64,000 nt of DNA from JACDBZ01 sp036262075 (lineage in GTDB: Bacteria; Chloroflexota; Limnocylindria; QHBO01): the NCBI GenBank assembly GCA_036262075.1, contig DATAJO010000034.1, positions 1 through 64,000 of the forward strand, read 5' to 3'. Positions 31,097 through 39,737 of this stretch are shown piece after piece. Position numbers and translations under genes: made by a program. Each line of letters starts with the position of its first letter. Position 1 is the first letter of the stretch. A model generated the notes under the pieces. The model saw nothing but the letters and a program-made list of their open reading frames with translations, ran no database searches and was not told where the DNA came from.

Positions 31097-31731
31097 TCGA
31101 CCAGATCCCGATACCGGGCTCCGACCGGTCGGCCGAGCCGATTCGCTGCGGCTGGGCCGGCAGCGACCCCCTCTACCTCGCCTACCACGACGAGGAGTGG
31201 GGCGTGCCGATCCACGACCCGCTCCACCTCTTCGAGCTGCTGTGCCTCGAGGGCGCCCAGGCCGGGCTGGCCTGGATCACCATCCTCCGCAAGCGCGACG
31301 GCTACCGACAGGCCTTCGACGGCTTCGATCCGGTCCGCATGGCCGGCTACACCGATGCGGACCGCGCCCGCCTCCTCGCCGATGCGCGCATCGTCCGCAA
31401 CCGGGCGAAGATCGAAGCCGCTATCGGCAACGCCCGCGCCTTCCTGGCGGTCGACGACTTCCCCGGCCTGATCTGGTCGTTCGTCGACGGCAGGCCGATC
31501 GTCAACGCTTGGCGCACGATCGAGGAGATCCCCGCCGAGACCGATGCGTCACGCGCGATGTCGCGCGAGCTGCGCTCCATCGGCTTCACGTTCGTCGGAC
31601 CGACGATCTGCTACGCCTTCATGCAGTCGGCCGGCCTCGTCGACGACCACGTCGTCGATTGCTTCCGGCACGGCCGGGTGGCGGCCGAGCGCAACGCTGG
31701 CACTCCACGTGCTCATGGGGGGCCGAACTAA
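31093..31731 (+). CDS. tag: DNA-3-methyladenine glycosylase I
   Basis: 212 residues from a TTG start. The N-terminal signature RCGWAGSDPLYLAYHDEEWG, with its Cys and His, and the C-terminal DHVVDCFRH supply the four zinc ligands of Tag enzymes. Between them lie FELLCLEGAQAGLAWITILRKR and IVRNRAKIEAAIGNARAF, the helix-hairpin-helix region, with the substrate-binding aromatic and Glu residues in place. It removes 3-methyladenine (and guanine) from alkylated DNA. The TTG start overlaps the stop of the small membrane gene; the open frame extends further upstream only as an Arg-rich shadow. Confidence 0.93.
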   Translation: MIDQIPIPGSDRSAEPIRCGWAGSDPLYLAYHDEEWGVPIHDPLHLFELLCLEGAQAGLAWITILRKRDGYRQAFDGFDPVRMAGYTDADRARLLADARIVRNRAKIEAAIGNARAFLAVDDFPGLIWSFVDGRPIVNAWRTIEEIPAETDASRAMSRELRSIGFTFVGPTICYAFMQSAGLVDDHVVDCFRHGRVAAERNAGTPRAHGGPN

Positions 31732-31743
31732 CGTGAGTCTCCG

Positions 31744-33651
31744 TTGACCGCGCTCGAGCTGATCAACCTCGTCACCCAGCTGATGTTCATCGGCCTGTTC
31801 CTGGCCGCGCTGCCGCGCGCCGTCCAGGTCCGGTCGCGCGCGAGCCTCGACACGCTGCTGCTGTTCGGCTCGGTGGCATCGGTGCTGCTCATCGCGGCGG
31901 GCGCGCGCTGGCTGGGGATCGAGAGCAATCCGGCGCTGACCGCGTCGATCCTCGTCCTCCTGGCCCTGGCGCCGGTCGCCATGGTGCGGCTGGTCGACGA
32001 CTTCCGCGGCCAGCCGGCGTGGGTCACCTGGGCGGCGTACCTCGGCTTCGTCCTCGTCGCGGTGCTCTCGTTCACGACGCTCTCGACCGCCGAGCGCCCG
32101 GTCGAGATCGCCCTCATCGGCTTCTTCGGCGTCGTCGGCGGCTATGCCGCGCTCGCGTTCGCCGCCGAGAGTCGCCGGAGCCGCGGCATCACCCGACGGC
32201 GGATGGCGGCCGTCGCCCTCGGCGCCGCGCTCTTCGTCGGCGCCATCGTGCTGCTCCTCCTCGGCGCGCTCGTGCCGAGCTTCGGCACGCTGCTCGACAT
32301 CGTCACCCAGCTCGCGGCCCTCGGCTCGGTGCTCGCCTTCTGGCTCGGGTTCCTGCCGCCGGCCTGGGTCCGCCGCACGCTGCGCGAGCCCGAGCTGCGC
32401 CGCTTCATCGACCGCTCGACGCATATCGCCGGGGTGGGCGACGACCGGGACGCGCTACCGGTCATGCAGGCCGCCGTGGCCGATGCGTTCGGCGCCACCG
32501 GCGCGAGCATCGGCATCGCCGACCCCGACCGACCCGTGCTGCGCTACGTGACCGCGGCGACCGGCGACTGGATCGAGTATCCGGCGGACGGGTTCATCGC
32601 CGGCCGGGCGTTCACCGCCAACCGCTCGATCGTCTACCTCGACGCTCCCGGTGCGGACCCGGAGAACGCGGACACGTACCGGGGCGCCGGTGCCGTGACC
32701 GCGCTGGCCACGCCGATCCGGCGCGGCGGGCAGCGCCTCGGCGTGCTCGTCGTCTACGCCCGCCGGGAGCCGATCTTCACCGAGGACGACGTCACCCTCC
32801 TCGAGCTCCTCGCCGACCAGGTCGGCATCCTGCTCGAGACCCGGCGCCTGGTGCGCGAGGTGGCGGCGGTCTCGGCCCGTGAGGAGACCGCGCGCATGAA
32901 GGAGGAGTTCCTGGCCTCGGCGGCGCATGACCTGCGCTCGCCGCTGACCGTCGTGCTCGGCCAGGCCGAGATCCTCGAGCGTCGCGTGCTCCGCGACCCG
33001 GAGCGGCCGGTCGACGCCGCCGGCGTGTCGCGCATGGCGCGCGGGGCGCGGCGGCTCCGGGACCTCGTCAACACCCTGCTCGACGCCCAGCGCCTCGAGC
33101 ATGGCGGCCTCGGCATCGCGCGCCATCCGGTCGATCTGGGAGAGGTTCTGGGCGAGATCGACGAGCACCTGCGCGAGGAGGGCCGGCCGATCGCCCTGAC
33201 CGCCGTCGACCGCCCGCTCGTGGCGCTGGTCGACCGTGCCCGGATCGCCCAGGTGGTCATGAACCTCGTCGAGAACGCGCGGAAGTACGGCGCCGATGGC
33301 GGTGAGCCCGCGGTGGAGGTGACCGCGGACGAACGCGAGGTGCGCGTCGCGGTCATCGACCACGGCATCGGCATCCCGGACGGCGAGCGGGAGCGGATCT
33401 TCGAGCGCTTCTACCGCGCCACGAACGCGCAGCGCGTCACCGATACCGGGCTCGGGCTGGGGCTGTACATCTGCCGGCGCATCGTCGAGGAGCACGGCGG
33501 CACGATCCGGCACGAGGCCACGCCGGGAGGGGGCAGCACGTTCGTCGCGACGCTGCCGCTCATCGAGCAGGCGGCTCCCGCTGCGCCCGTCGATGACCTC
33601 TCCGTCGTTCCAGGGCCGCCGTTCGTGGGCGAGGCACCGGCCGATGCCTGA
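31744..33651 (+). CDS. Membrane sensor histidine kinase with GAF domain
   Basis: 635 residues from a TTG. About seven hydrophobic segments fill residues 1-205. A GAF-like domain spans roughly 225-375. The HisKA helix holds the phospho-acceptor in SAAHDLRSPLTVVLGQAE (near 394). The HATPase has the N box VVMNLVENARKYG, G1 DHGIGIPDGE and G2 TDTGLGLGLYICRRI. The seven-helix N-terminus plus GAF resembles 7TM-type sensors of light or small ligands, but no ligand residues are identifiable. It overlaps the following receiver gene by 8 nt, so the two form a two-component pair. A later ATG (31782) would cut the first helix. Confidence 0.88.
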   Translation: MTALELINLVTQLMFIGLFLAALPRAVQVRSRASLDTLLLFGSVASVLLIAAGARWLGIESNPALTASILVLLALAPVAMVRLVDDFRGQPAWVTWAAYLGFVLVAVLSFTTLSTAERPVEIALIGFFGVVGGYAALAFAAESRRSRGITRRRMAAVALGAALFVGAIVLLLLGALVPSFGTLLDIVTQLAALGSVLAFWLGFLPPAWVRRTLREPELRRFIDRSTHIAGVGDDRDALPVMQAAVADAFGATGASIGIADPDRPVLRYVTAATGDWIEYPADGFIAGRAFTANRSIVYLDAPGADPENADTYRGAGAVTALATPIRRGGQRLGVLVVYARREPIFTEDDVTLLELLADQVGILLETRRLVREVAAVSAREETARMKEEFLASAAHDLRSPLTVVLGQAEILERRVLRDPERPVDAAGVSRMARGARRLRDLVNTLLDAQRLEHGGLGIARHPVDLGEVLGEIDEHLREEGRPIALTAVDRPLVALVDRARIAQVVMNLVENARKYGADGGEPAVEVTADEREVRVAVIDHGIGIPDGERERIFERFYRATNAQRVTDTGLGLGLYICRRIVEEHGGTIRHEATPGGGSTFVATLPLIEQAAPAAPVDDLSVVPGPPFVGEAPADA

Positions 33652-34006
33652 CCTGCGCATCCTCGTCGTCGACGACGAGGAGTCGATCCGCGAGACCGTG
33701 TCCTACATGCTCGAGTCGGAGGGGTACGACGTCGCGCAGGCCACGAATGGGGCGGAGGCACTACAGGTCGTCGACGCCGTCCCGCCCGACCTCGTGCTGC
33801 TCGACATGCGCATGCCGGTGCTCGACGGCTGGGGCTTCGCCGCTGAGCTGCGACGCCGCGGCCAGGAGGTGCCGATCGTGGTCATGACCGCCGCGCGCGA
33901 CGCGGCGCACTGGGCGGCGGAGATCGCGGCTGCCGGGTTCGTGGCCAAGCCGTTCGGCTACGACGACCTCATCGCCGAGATCCAGCGGGTGAGCTCCCCC
34001 GCCTGA
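33644..34006 (+). CDS. Single-domain response regulator
   Basis: 120 residues, receiver only. LRILVVDDEESIRETV gives the acidic pocket. The phospho-Asp is in PDLVLLDMRMPVLDGWGF, VMTAARD holds the Thr, and GFVAKPFGYDDLIAEI the Lys. All active-site residues are intact. The ATG lies inside the end of the kinase gene, overlapping by 8 nt. With no DNA-binding output domain it probably acts by protein-protein contact or as a phosphorelay step. An upstream in-frame start at 33593 exists but gives a non-family extension. Confidence 0.88.
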   Translation: MPDLRILVVDDEESIRETVSYMLESEGYDVAQATNGAEALQVVDAVPPDLVLLDMRMPVLDGWGFAAELRRRGQEVPIVVMTAARDAAHWAAEIAAAGFVAKPFGYDDLIAEIQRVSSPA

Positions 34007-34023
34007 TCCCTTCCGCGGCCACT

Positions 34024-34527
34024 TCAGGTCGCGGCGGCACCCTGCCATCCACGGCCGCCGTATCCGAGGAATCGGACGGGACGCAGGACGATCGGCTGGG
34101 AGTAGACCTCGGCGAAGCGCTGCACGCTCAGCCCGGCGCGGCGCAGGAGCTCGCGGTACTTCGCGCCGAAGCCCTCGGGGATGACCTCGGCGGCCGGAGC
34201 GTCGGGCAGCTCGGCGGTGGCCTCGATGAGCTCGACCTCGAAATCGGGCCCCGGCGTGCCGACGGCGAGCATGACCCGCGGGTCGTCGCGCAGGTTGTCG
34301 ACCTTGCGCGCGTGCGGCTTGCTGAAGGCGACGATTCGCTCGCCGTCCCAGTGGAACCAGACCGGCACGACGTGCGGCCGGCCGTCGCGCTGGACCGAGC
34401 TCAGCCACACGACGTGGTCGTCGGCCAGGGCGCGCTCGGCGGCGCCGGAGGGCGCGACCGGAACGGCCGTCCTCGGCGGCTGGTCGCGGTTCGATCGCTC
34501 GGGTCGGGACGGGGCGGGTCGTCTCAT
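34024..34527 (-). CDS. Pyridoxamine 5'-phosphate oxidase / F420-type split-barrel protein
   Basis: 167 residues. After a ~35-residue Arg/Pro-rich N-terminus comes ALADDHVVWLSSVQRDGRPHVVPVWFHWDGERIVAFSKPHARKVDNLRDDPRVMLAVG. This is the typical sequence of F420-dependent or PPOX-class (TIGR03618-like) split barrels, including S-x-P-H-A-R-K-V-x-N-L for the cofactor phosphate. The C-terminus (PVRFLGYGGRGWQ) is also family-like. The last ~30 residues include Gly/Ala-rich ends. It converges with the upstream receiver gene and is divergent from thrB. Cofactor and substrate cannot be read from sequence. Confidence 0.83.
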   Translation of the reverse strand: MRRPAPSRPERSNRDQPPRTAVPVAPSGAAERALADDHVVWLSSVQRDGRPHVVPVWFHWDGERIVAFSKPHARKVDNLRDDPRVMLAVGTPGPDFEVELIEATAELPDAPAAEVIPEGFGAKYRELLRRAGLSVQRFAEVYSQPIVLRPVRFLGYGGRGWQGAAAT

Positions 34528-34634
34528 GCCCGCAGTGTCGGCCTCGCACGCTCCGAGGCACAGCGCGAGACGTCGCAGGCGCTCGTCGGACGTTGGCCGG
34601 TGGCGCGGTGGCCGGATGACGTACGTCGCAACCC

Positions 34635-34640
34635 TATACT
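34635..34640 (+). promoter_or_regulatory. Candidate -10 box TATACT before thrB
   Basis: A near-consensus TATACT ends 10 nt before the thrB ATG at 34651. The same hexamer precedes thrC. No convincing -35 was found. Confidence 0.45.
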
Positions 34641-34650
34641 CGGCCGCGAA

Positions 34651-35574
34651 ATGCCGCCCATCGCCAGTGTCGACGTTCCCGCCTCGAGCGCGAACCTGGG
34701 CAGCGGATTCGACTGCTTCGCCGCGGCGCTGTCGCTGAAGCTCCGCGCCGAGCTGTGGCACGGCGACGAGGCCGGCATCGTGCTCAACGCCCGCGGCGAG
34801 GGCGCGCCACGGGACGACGAGCCGGCCGACGACAACCTCCTGATCCGCGCCTTCCGCGAGGGGCTGCGCGCCTCGGCGGCCCTCGGCGCCGGCGCGTGGC
34901 GGATCGAGGTGTCGAGCATGATCCCCTCGGCCCGCGGCCTCGGCAGCAGCGCGGCCGCCATCGTGGCCGGCGTCGTCCTGGGTGCGGCGGTCGGGCGTCG
35001 GACCGTCGAGGCCGATGAGCTGCTCGCTCTCGCGGCGAGCCTCGAGGGGCATCCGGACAACGTCGCCGCGGCGCTGTACGGCGGCTTCACGCTGGCCCTG
35101 GCCGAGGAGGACGGCCGCATCACGCTCCGCCGCTTCCGCGTTCCCGAGGCGTGGATCCCGGTCGCCTTCATCCCGCAGCGCGAGAGCCGCACCCACGAGA
35201 TGCGAGCCGCGCTGCCCGAACATGTCGGGCACGCGGCCGCGGCACGCCAGGCGGCGCGCAGCGCGCTGCTGGCGACGGCGATCATGACCTCGGACGCCGG
35301 TCTGCTGCGAGCCGCCATGACCGACGAGCTCCACCAGCCGTACCGCCTTCCGCACCTCGACGGCTCCGCCCAGCTCATCGAGACGGCCTACGAGCGTGGT
35401 GCCGCCGGGGCCTGCCTGTCGGGTGCCGGCCCGACCGTCCTCGCCATCTGCGACTCGCCCGCATCGGCCCATGCGGTCGAGAAGGCGTGGAACGCGTCAG
35501 GCGTGCCGGGCATGGCGACGCGCCTGCGGTTCGATACCAGCGGCGCCCGGCTCACGGCCGCCGACGCGGACTAG
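34651..35574 (+). CDS. thrB: Homoserine kinase
   Basis: 307 residues of the GHMP kinase family. The N-terminal motif VPASSANLGSGFDCFAAAL and the ATP-binding loop IPSARGLGSSAAAIVAGVVLG are intact. GHPDNVAAALYGGFTLAL and the C-terminal GAAGACLSGAGPTVLAI complete the family pattern. It phosphorylates homoserine to O-phosphohomoserine, the substrate of the threonine synthase encoded at 18796. The gene is not adjacent to thrC or to a homoserine dehydrogenase, and none was found in the window. The last 4 bp overlap the stop of the convergent cyclase gene. Confidence 0.95.
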   Translation: MPPIASVDVPASSANLGSGFDCFAAALSLKLRAELWHGDEAGIVLNARGEGAPRDDEPADDNLLIRAFREGLRASAALGAGAWRIEVSSMIPSARGLGSSAAAIVAGVVLGAAVGRRTVEADELLALAASLEGHPDNVAAALYGGFTLALAEEDGRITLRRFRVPEAWIPVAFIPQRESRTHEMRAALPEHVGHAAAARQAARSALLATAIMTSDAGLLRAAMTDELHQPYRLPHLDGSAQLIETAYERGAAGACLSGAGPTVLAICDSPASAHAVEKAWNASGVPGMATRLRFDTSGARLTAADAD

Positions 35575-36599
35575 CGCTTGGGGGCGCGCGTCAGCGCGAA
35601 GACCTCGATCGGCTCGGCGACACCGCGCAGCTCCACGCCGCCGAGGTTTTCCGCTGCGACGTCGCCCGGCAGCCGGATCGCCGAGACGACGTCGGCCGAT
35701 GCGAGCACCTGCTTGCCGAGCTCCTTGCAGGCGCCCTCGATGCGCGCCGCGACGTTGAGGGTGTCGCCGAGATACGTGATCTCGTGCTTGAACGTCCCCA
35801 CCTCGCCGGCCACGACCGGCCCGACGTGGAGGCCGGCCCAGAAGCCGGGCGCCATGCCGAACTCGGCCTCGTACTCGTCGGAGGCCGCTGCCAGCGCGTC
35901 GTCGACGGCGAAGACGGCGCGCACACAGCGGGCGTCGCGCAGGCCGTCGGCCGCGGTCCAGGTGACGATCACCTCGTCGCCGACGTAGCGATACACCTCG
36001 CCCCGATGGCGCGCCACGGCGGCGGTGACGTCGCCGATGAACCGCCGCAGGTAGGCGTGGAACCGCAGGTTCCCCAGCCGCTCGGCGATCTGCGTCGATC
36101 CGCGCAGGTCGACAAGCAGGAAGACGCGCGTCTCCTCCCGCGGTCGGTGGTATCGGCCGAGGACGAGATGGAGGAGCACACCGCGACCGAGAAGCCGATC
36201 CACCTGCGACACGAAGTTGACGAGCAGGGCGGCGCCAAAGCTCGCGGTGATCGAGATGACGAACCCCTGGTCCACGAGGTCCGCAGTCGACAGACCGCCG
36301 ATGGTGAGAAGCGGCACGCTGACGCCCACCACGATGACGGCCAGCCAGACGAGGCTGCGCGTCAGCAGCACGACGAGGAACGGCGCCTCGCGCCAGCGGC
36401 GCGAGATGAGCCCGGCCTCCCAGGCGACGTTGAAGCCGACGATTCCGGCGGTGACCAGCACGCCGATGACCGCTCCGGCCGCGGCGGACGAGACGGATCG
36501 GCCGATCAGCCAGCCGAGGACGGCGCCGATGACGCCGCCGATGGGCACCGTGATCGCGAGGATCCGCGCCAGCGCGCGCCACTTCTCGGCGGTGGTCAT
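35571..36599 (-). CDS. Membrane-bound class III adenylate/guanylate cyclase
   Basis: 342 residues. Four hydrophobic segments occupy residues 10-150, grouped as two hairpins, with a short linker. The catalytic domain (about 165-335) has all key residues: metal Asp in FLLVDLRGST and in RYVGDEVIVTW, FKHEITYLGDTLNVAARIEG with the Lys, Asp, Asn and Arg positions, and RGVAEPIEVFAL at the end. It should therefore be catalytically competent, in contrast to the degenerate domain at 27585-28835. The membrane part does not resemble a known sensor domain. ATP or GTP preference is not certain. It lies between thrB (convergent) and the ABC-F gene (divergent). Confidence 0.88.
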   Translation of the reverse strand: MTTAEKWRALARILAITVPIGGVIGAVLGWLIGRSVSSAAAGAVIGVLVTAGIVGFNVAWEAGLISRRWREAPFLVVLLTRSLVWLAVIVVGVSVPLLTIGGLSTADLVDQGFVISITASFGAALLVNFVSQVDRLLGRGVLLHLVLGRYHRPREETRVFLLVDLRGSTQIAERLGNLRFHAYLRRFIGDVTAAVARHRGEVYRYVGDEVIVTWTAADGLRDARCVRAVFAVDDALAAASDEYEAEFGMAPGFWAGLHVGPVVAGEVGTFKHEITYLGDTLNVAARIEGACKELGKQVLASADVVSAIRLPGDVAAENLGGVELRGVAEPIEVFALTRAPKR

Positions 36600-36643
36600 G
36601 CGCGCATCCTAGGTCCGGCGCCGGGTCCCATGCCGGGAGCCGG

Positions 36644-36649
36644 TACGAT
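36644..36649 (+). promoter_or_regulatory. Candidate -10 box TACGAT before ABC-F gene
   Basis: TACGAT ends 7 nt before the GTG at 36657, the same spacing as for thrC. This supports the GTG rather than the ATG at 36648 as the start. Confidence 0.4.
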
Positions 36650-36656
36650 GCCCGCC

Positions 36657-38660
36657 GTGAGCCTCGTCACCCTGAACGGCGTCGCGAAGAGCCACGCCGC
36701 CCAGCACCTGTTCAGCGACGTCAGCCTGCAGATCGCGACCGGCCGCCGGATCGCCGTCGTCGGGCCGAACGGCGCCGGCAAGACGACGCTGCTCGAGATC
36801 ATCACCGGCGACCAGCAGCCCGACGCCGGCACGGTGACCCGTGCCCGCGACGTCGTCATCGGCTACCTGCGCCAGGAGGTGGCCCAGTCACGCGGCCGGA
36901 GCGCCCTGGCCGAGGTGCTGGCGGGCGCCGGCGAGGTGACCGGCATCGGCCGGCGCATGCGCCATATCGAGGTCGAGCTCGAGGAGGCGACCGACCCCGA
37001 CGAGCTGGCCGAGCTCATGGACGAGTACGGCCGCCTCCAGCATCGGTTCGAGGCCATGGGCGGCTGGGGCCTCGAGGCCGAGGCGCGGCGCATCCTGGCC
37101 GGCCTCGGATTCGCCGATGCCGACGTCGAGCGCGATATCGGCGAGTTCAGCGGCGGCTGGATGATGCGCGTGGCGCTCGCCCGGCTGCTGCTCCAGAACC
37201 CGGACGTGCTGCTCCTCGACGAGCCGACGAACCACCTCGACCTCGCCTCGGTCGAGTGGCTCCAGGGCTTCCTGGCCCAGTACGCCGGCTCGATCGTGCT
37301 CGTCAGCCACGACCGCGACTTCATCGACGAGGTCGCCAACCGGGTCGTCGAGCTCCACGACGGGCGGGCCACCGAATACGTGGGCGACTTCGCCGCGTTC
37401 GTCGAGCAGCGCGACGAGCGGATGGCGCAGATCGAGGCCGCCGCGAAGAACCAGCAGCGCAAGATCGCCCACACCGAGGCGTTCATCGAGCGCTTCCGCT
37501 ACAAGGCCTCGAAGGCACGCCAGGTCCAGTCGCGCATCAAATCGCTCGAGAGGATGGAGCGCGTCCGGGCCCCGTCGCGCCGTCAGCGCTCGGTGAAGTT
37601 CCGCTTCCCCGAGCCGCCACGGTCCGGGCGAACCGTCATCACCCTGAAGGACGTGGCGAAGGCGTACGGCGAGACGGTCGTGTATCGCGGGGACCTCGAC
37701 CTCGCCCTCGAGCGCGGCCAGAAGGTGGCGCTCATCGGTCCGAATGGGGCCGGCAAGTCGACGCTGCTGAAGATCCTGGCCGGCGTCCTCGACCTGGACG
37801 GCGGGACCCGCACGCTCGGCTCGAACGTGCGCGTCGCGTATTTCGCCCAGCACCAGATCGACGCGCTCAACCCGGCGAACACCGTGTTCGAGGAGCTCGA
37901 CCAGGCGGCGCCGAACCTGCCGACGGCCGAGGTCCGCAGGCTGCTCGGCGCGTTCCTGTTCAGCGGTGACGCGGTCGACAAGAGGGTCGGCGTCCTGTCC
38001 GGCGGAGAGCAGACCCGCCTGGCGCTGGCCAAGCTCCTCGCCGATCCGGCGAACCTGCTGTGCCTCGACGAGCCGACCAACCATCTCGACATCCAGTCGC
38101 GCGACGTGCTCGAGGACGCGCTGAACGCGTTCAGCGGCACCATCGTGCTCATCACCCACGACCGCTACCTGATCCGCAGCGTCGCGAACACGATCATCGA
38201 GGTCAACGACGGGCAGGCCACCGTCTACCCCGGCGACTTCGAGTACTACGCGGCCAAGCGCGGGGTCGACATCGAGGAGCGCGGTGCGGTCGAGGGCGCG
38301 CGGTCGACGCCACGCGGCGTGGTGTCCGCCGCGCCGAAGCCGCGCGAGTCGGCGCGCGAGGCGGCCGAACGGAAGCGCCGCGAGGCCGAGGAGCGCAACG
38401 CCCGGCATCGGCGCACGCGCGACCTGCGCACGGCCCTGGCCGATGCGGAGGCGGCAGCCGATGCGGCCGAGCGCGAGCTGGCCGACGTGACCGAGCGCCT
38501 GGCCGATCCCTCCCTCTACGCCGATGCGGCCGCGGTGCGTGAGCTCGTCGAGCGCCACAACCACCTGCGCGACGAGGTCGATCGGCTCGCCGGCGAGCGG
38601 GAGCGCCTGGCGACGGAGCTCGGAACCGCCGAGTCCGACGCGGTCGCTGTCGGCCGGTGA
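36657..38660 (+). CDS. ABC-F family ATP-binding protein
   Basis: About 667 residues with two nucleotide-binding domains and no membrane segments. NBD1 has Walker A GPNGAGKTT (near 35), signature EFSGGWMMR (162) and Walker B LLLDEPTNHLD (183). A linker of about 80 charged residues with RYKASKARQVQSRIKSLERM follows. NBD2 has GPNGAGKST (361), LSGGEQTR (447) and CLDEPTNHLD (465). A charged coiled-coil C-terminal domain (about 550-667) is present. ABC-F proteins act on the ribosome, resolving stalls or protecting against antibiotics. The C-terminal coiled coil suggests the Uup-like group. It overlaps the next gene by 4 nt. Confidence 0.9.
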   Translation: MSLVTLNGVAKSHAAQHLFSDVSLQIATGRRIAVVGPNGAGKTTLLEIITGDQQPDAGTVTRARDVVIGYLRQEVAQSRGRSALAEVLAGAGEVTGIGRRMRHIEVELEEATDPDELAELMDEYGRLQHRFEAMGGWGLEAEARRILAGLGFADADVERDIGEFSGGWMMRVALARLLLQNPDVLLLDEPTNHLDLASVEWLQGFLAQYAGSIVLVSHDRDFIDEVANRVVELHDGRATEYVGDFAAFVEQRDERMAQIEAAAKNQQRKIAHTEAFIERFRYKASKARQVQSRIKSLERMERVRAPSRRQRSVKFRFPEPPRSGRTVITLKDVAKAYGETVVYRGDLDLALERGQKVALIGPNGAGKSTLLKILAGVLDLDGGTRTLGSNVRVAYFAQHQIDALNPANTVFEELDQAAPNLPTAEVRRLLGAFLFSGDAVDKRVGVLSGGEQTRLALAKLLADPANLLCLDEPTNHLDIQSRDVLEDALNAFSGTIVLITHDRYLIRSVANTIIEVNDGQATVYPGDFEYYAAKRGVDIEERGAVEGARSTPRGVVSAAPKPRESAREAAERKRREAEERNARHRRTRDLRTALADAEAAADAAERELADVTERLADPSLYADAAAVRELVERHNHLRDEVDRLAGERERLATELGTAESDAVAVGR

Positions 38661-39649
38661 CGGCACCGTCCCGGGCTCCACGCGCCGACCTCGTCGGCGC
38701 CGGACTCGTCGCGCTGGCCGCGGCGTGCTTCGGGACGCTCGGTCCGCTGAGCCGCTTCGCGGGCGATGCCGGCGTCGGATCGCTGACGCTCGTCACCTGG
38801 CGCGCGGGGATCGGCGCGCTCGTCGTCGTCGCCTTCATCGGCCTCCGACGAGCGGCGGGTCGCGGTGGCGGATCGGCCTGGGGCGGGCTGCGAAGCGTGC
38901 CGGTCCGCGACCGCTGGTTCATGGGCGCCGCCGCGGCCGCGAACTGCCTGCTGAACTTCGCCGCCTTCGTGGCGTTCGAGCGCATCGAGATCGCGCTCAC
39001 GCTCCTCGTGTTCTACCTCTACCCCGCCGGTGTGGCCGTGTCCTCGACGCTGTGGTTCGGCGAGCGGCTCGATCGGTCACGCTGGATCGCGCTGGCGGTC
39101 TCGCTGGGGGGCATGGCGCTCGTCATGGCGGGCGCGGGCCAGCTCGGGGAGCTCGACCTCGTCGGCATCGGCCTCGCGTTCCTGGCGGCGCTGTGCCAGG
39201 TGTTCTACGTCCTCGCCGCGCGCCACGGGTTCGCCCACGTGCCCGGCCCGCAGGCGGCGGCGTTCACGATGGGCGGGGCCACCATCCTCTACCTCGGCAT
39301 CGCGGCGGCGACGCTCGCCATCGCCGACCTCGGACAGCCGCTGGCCAGCGCCGCGGCGGCGTGGCCGGTCCTCCTGGCCGGGGTCATCGGCGCCGGCATT
39401 CCGACGCTTGCCTTCATCCTCGGCATCCGGCGCCTCGGCGCGCCGCAGGCGGCGATCATCTCGACGCTCGAGCCGGTCGTCGGGGTCGGGCTGGCCGCCT
39501 GGCTCCTCGGCGAGCAGCCGACGCCGATCCAGTTCCTCGGCGGCGCCCTCATCCTCGGCTCGGCCGTGATGCTCCAGATCGCGTCGCACACCACCAGCGA
39601 GCACGAGGCCGTCGAGGTGGGGGCAACCGAGCGGCCGAAACCGGCCTAG
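38657..39649 (+). CDS. EamA/DMT-family transporter
   Basis: 330 residues with ten hydrophobic segments in two five-helix EamA repeats. The first repeat carries ALAAACFGTLGPLSR and ALTLLVFYLYPAGVAV; the second carries RLGAPQAAIISTLEPVVGVGLAAWLLGEQ, the most conserved region of the family. The substrates of such drug/metabolite transporters are varied (amino acids, purines, siderophores). The GTG start overlaps the ABC-F stop (GTGA), so the two are co-transcribed, but no functional link is obvious. The C-terminus ends with a charged tail (EHEAVEVGATERPKPA). Confidence 0.87.
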   Translation: MTAPSRAPRADLVGAGLVALAAACFGTLGPLSRFAGDAGVGSLTLVTWRAGIGALVVVAFIGLRRAAGRGGGSAWGGLRSVPVRDRWFMGAAAAANCLLNFAAFVAFERIEIALTLLVFYLYPAGVAVSSTLWFGERLDRSRWIALAVSLGGMALVMAGAGQLGELDLVGIGLAFLAALCQVFYVLAARHGFAHVPGPQAAAFTMGGATILYLGIAAATLAIADLGQPLASAAAAWPVLLAGVIGAGIPTLAFILGIRRLGAPQAAIISTLEPVVGVGLAAWLLGEQPTPIQFLGGALILGSAVMLQIASHTTSEHEAVEVGATERPKPA

Positions 39650-39737
39650 GCACTCACCCGTTTCGACCGCACGCGGCGACCCGTTCGAGCTGCCCGAGGG
39701 TGTTGCCCCGCCCCGCGACTGAGACGGACCGATCGCG

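Noticed and set aside
28525..31227. A 900-codon minus-strand frame opposite the small genes, mgtE and tag
   Set aside because: It runs antisense to mgtE and tag, which have unmistakable motifs, and shows no domain of its own.
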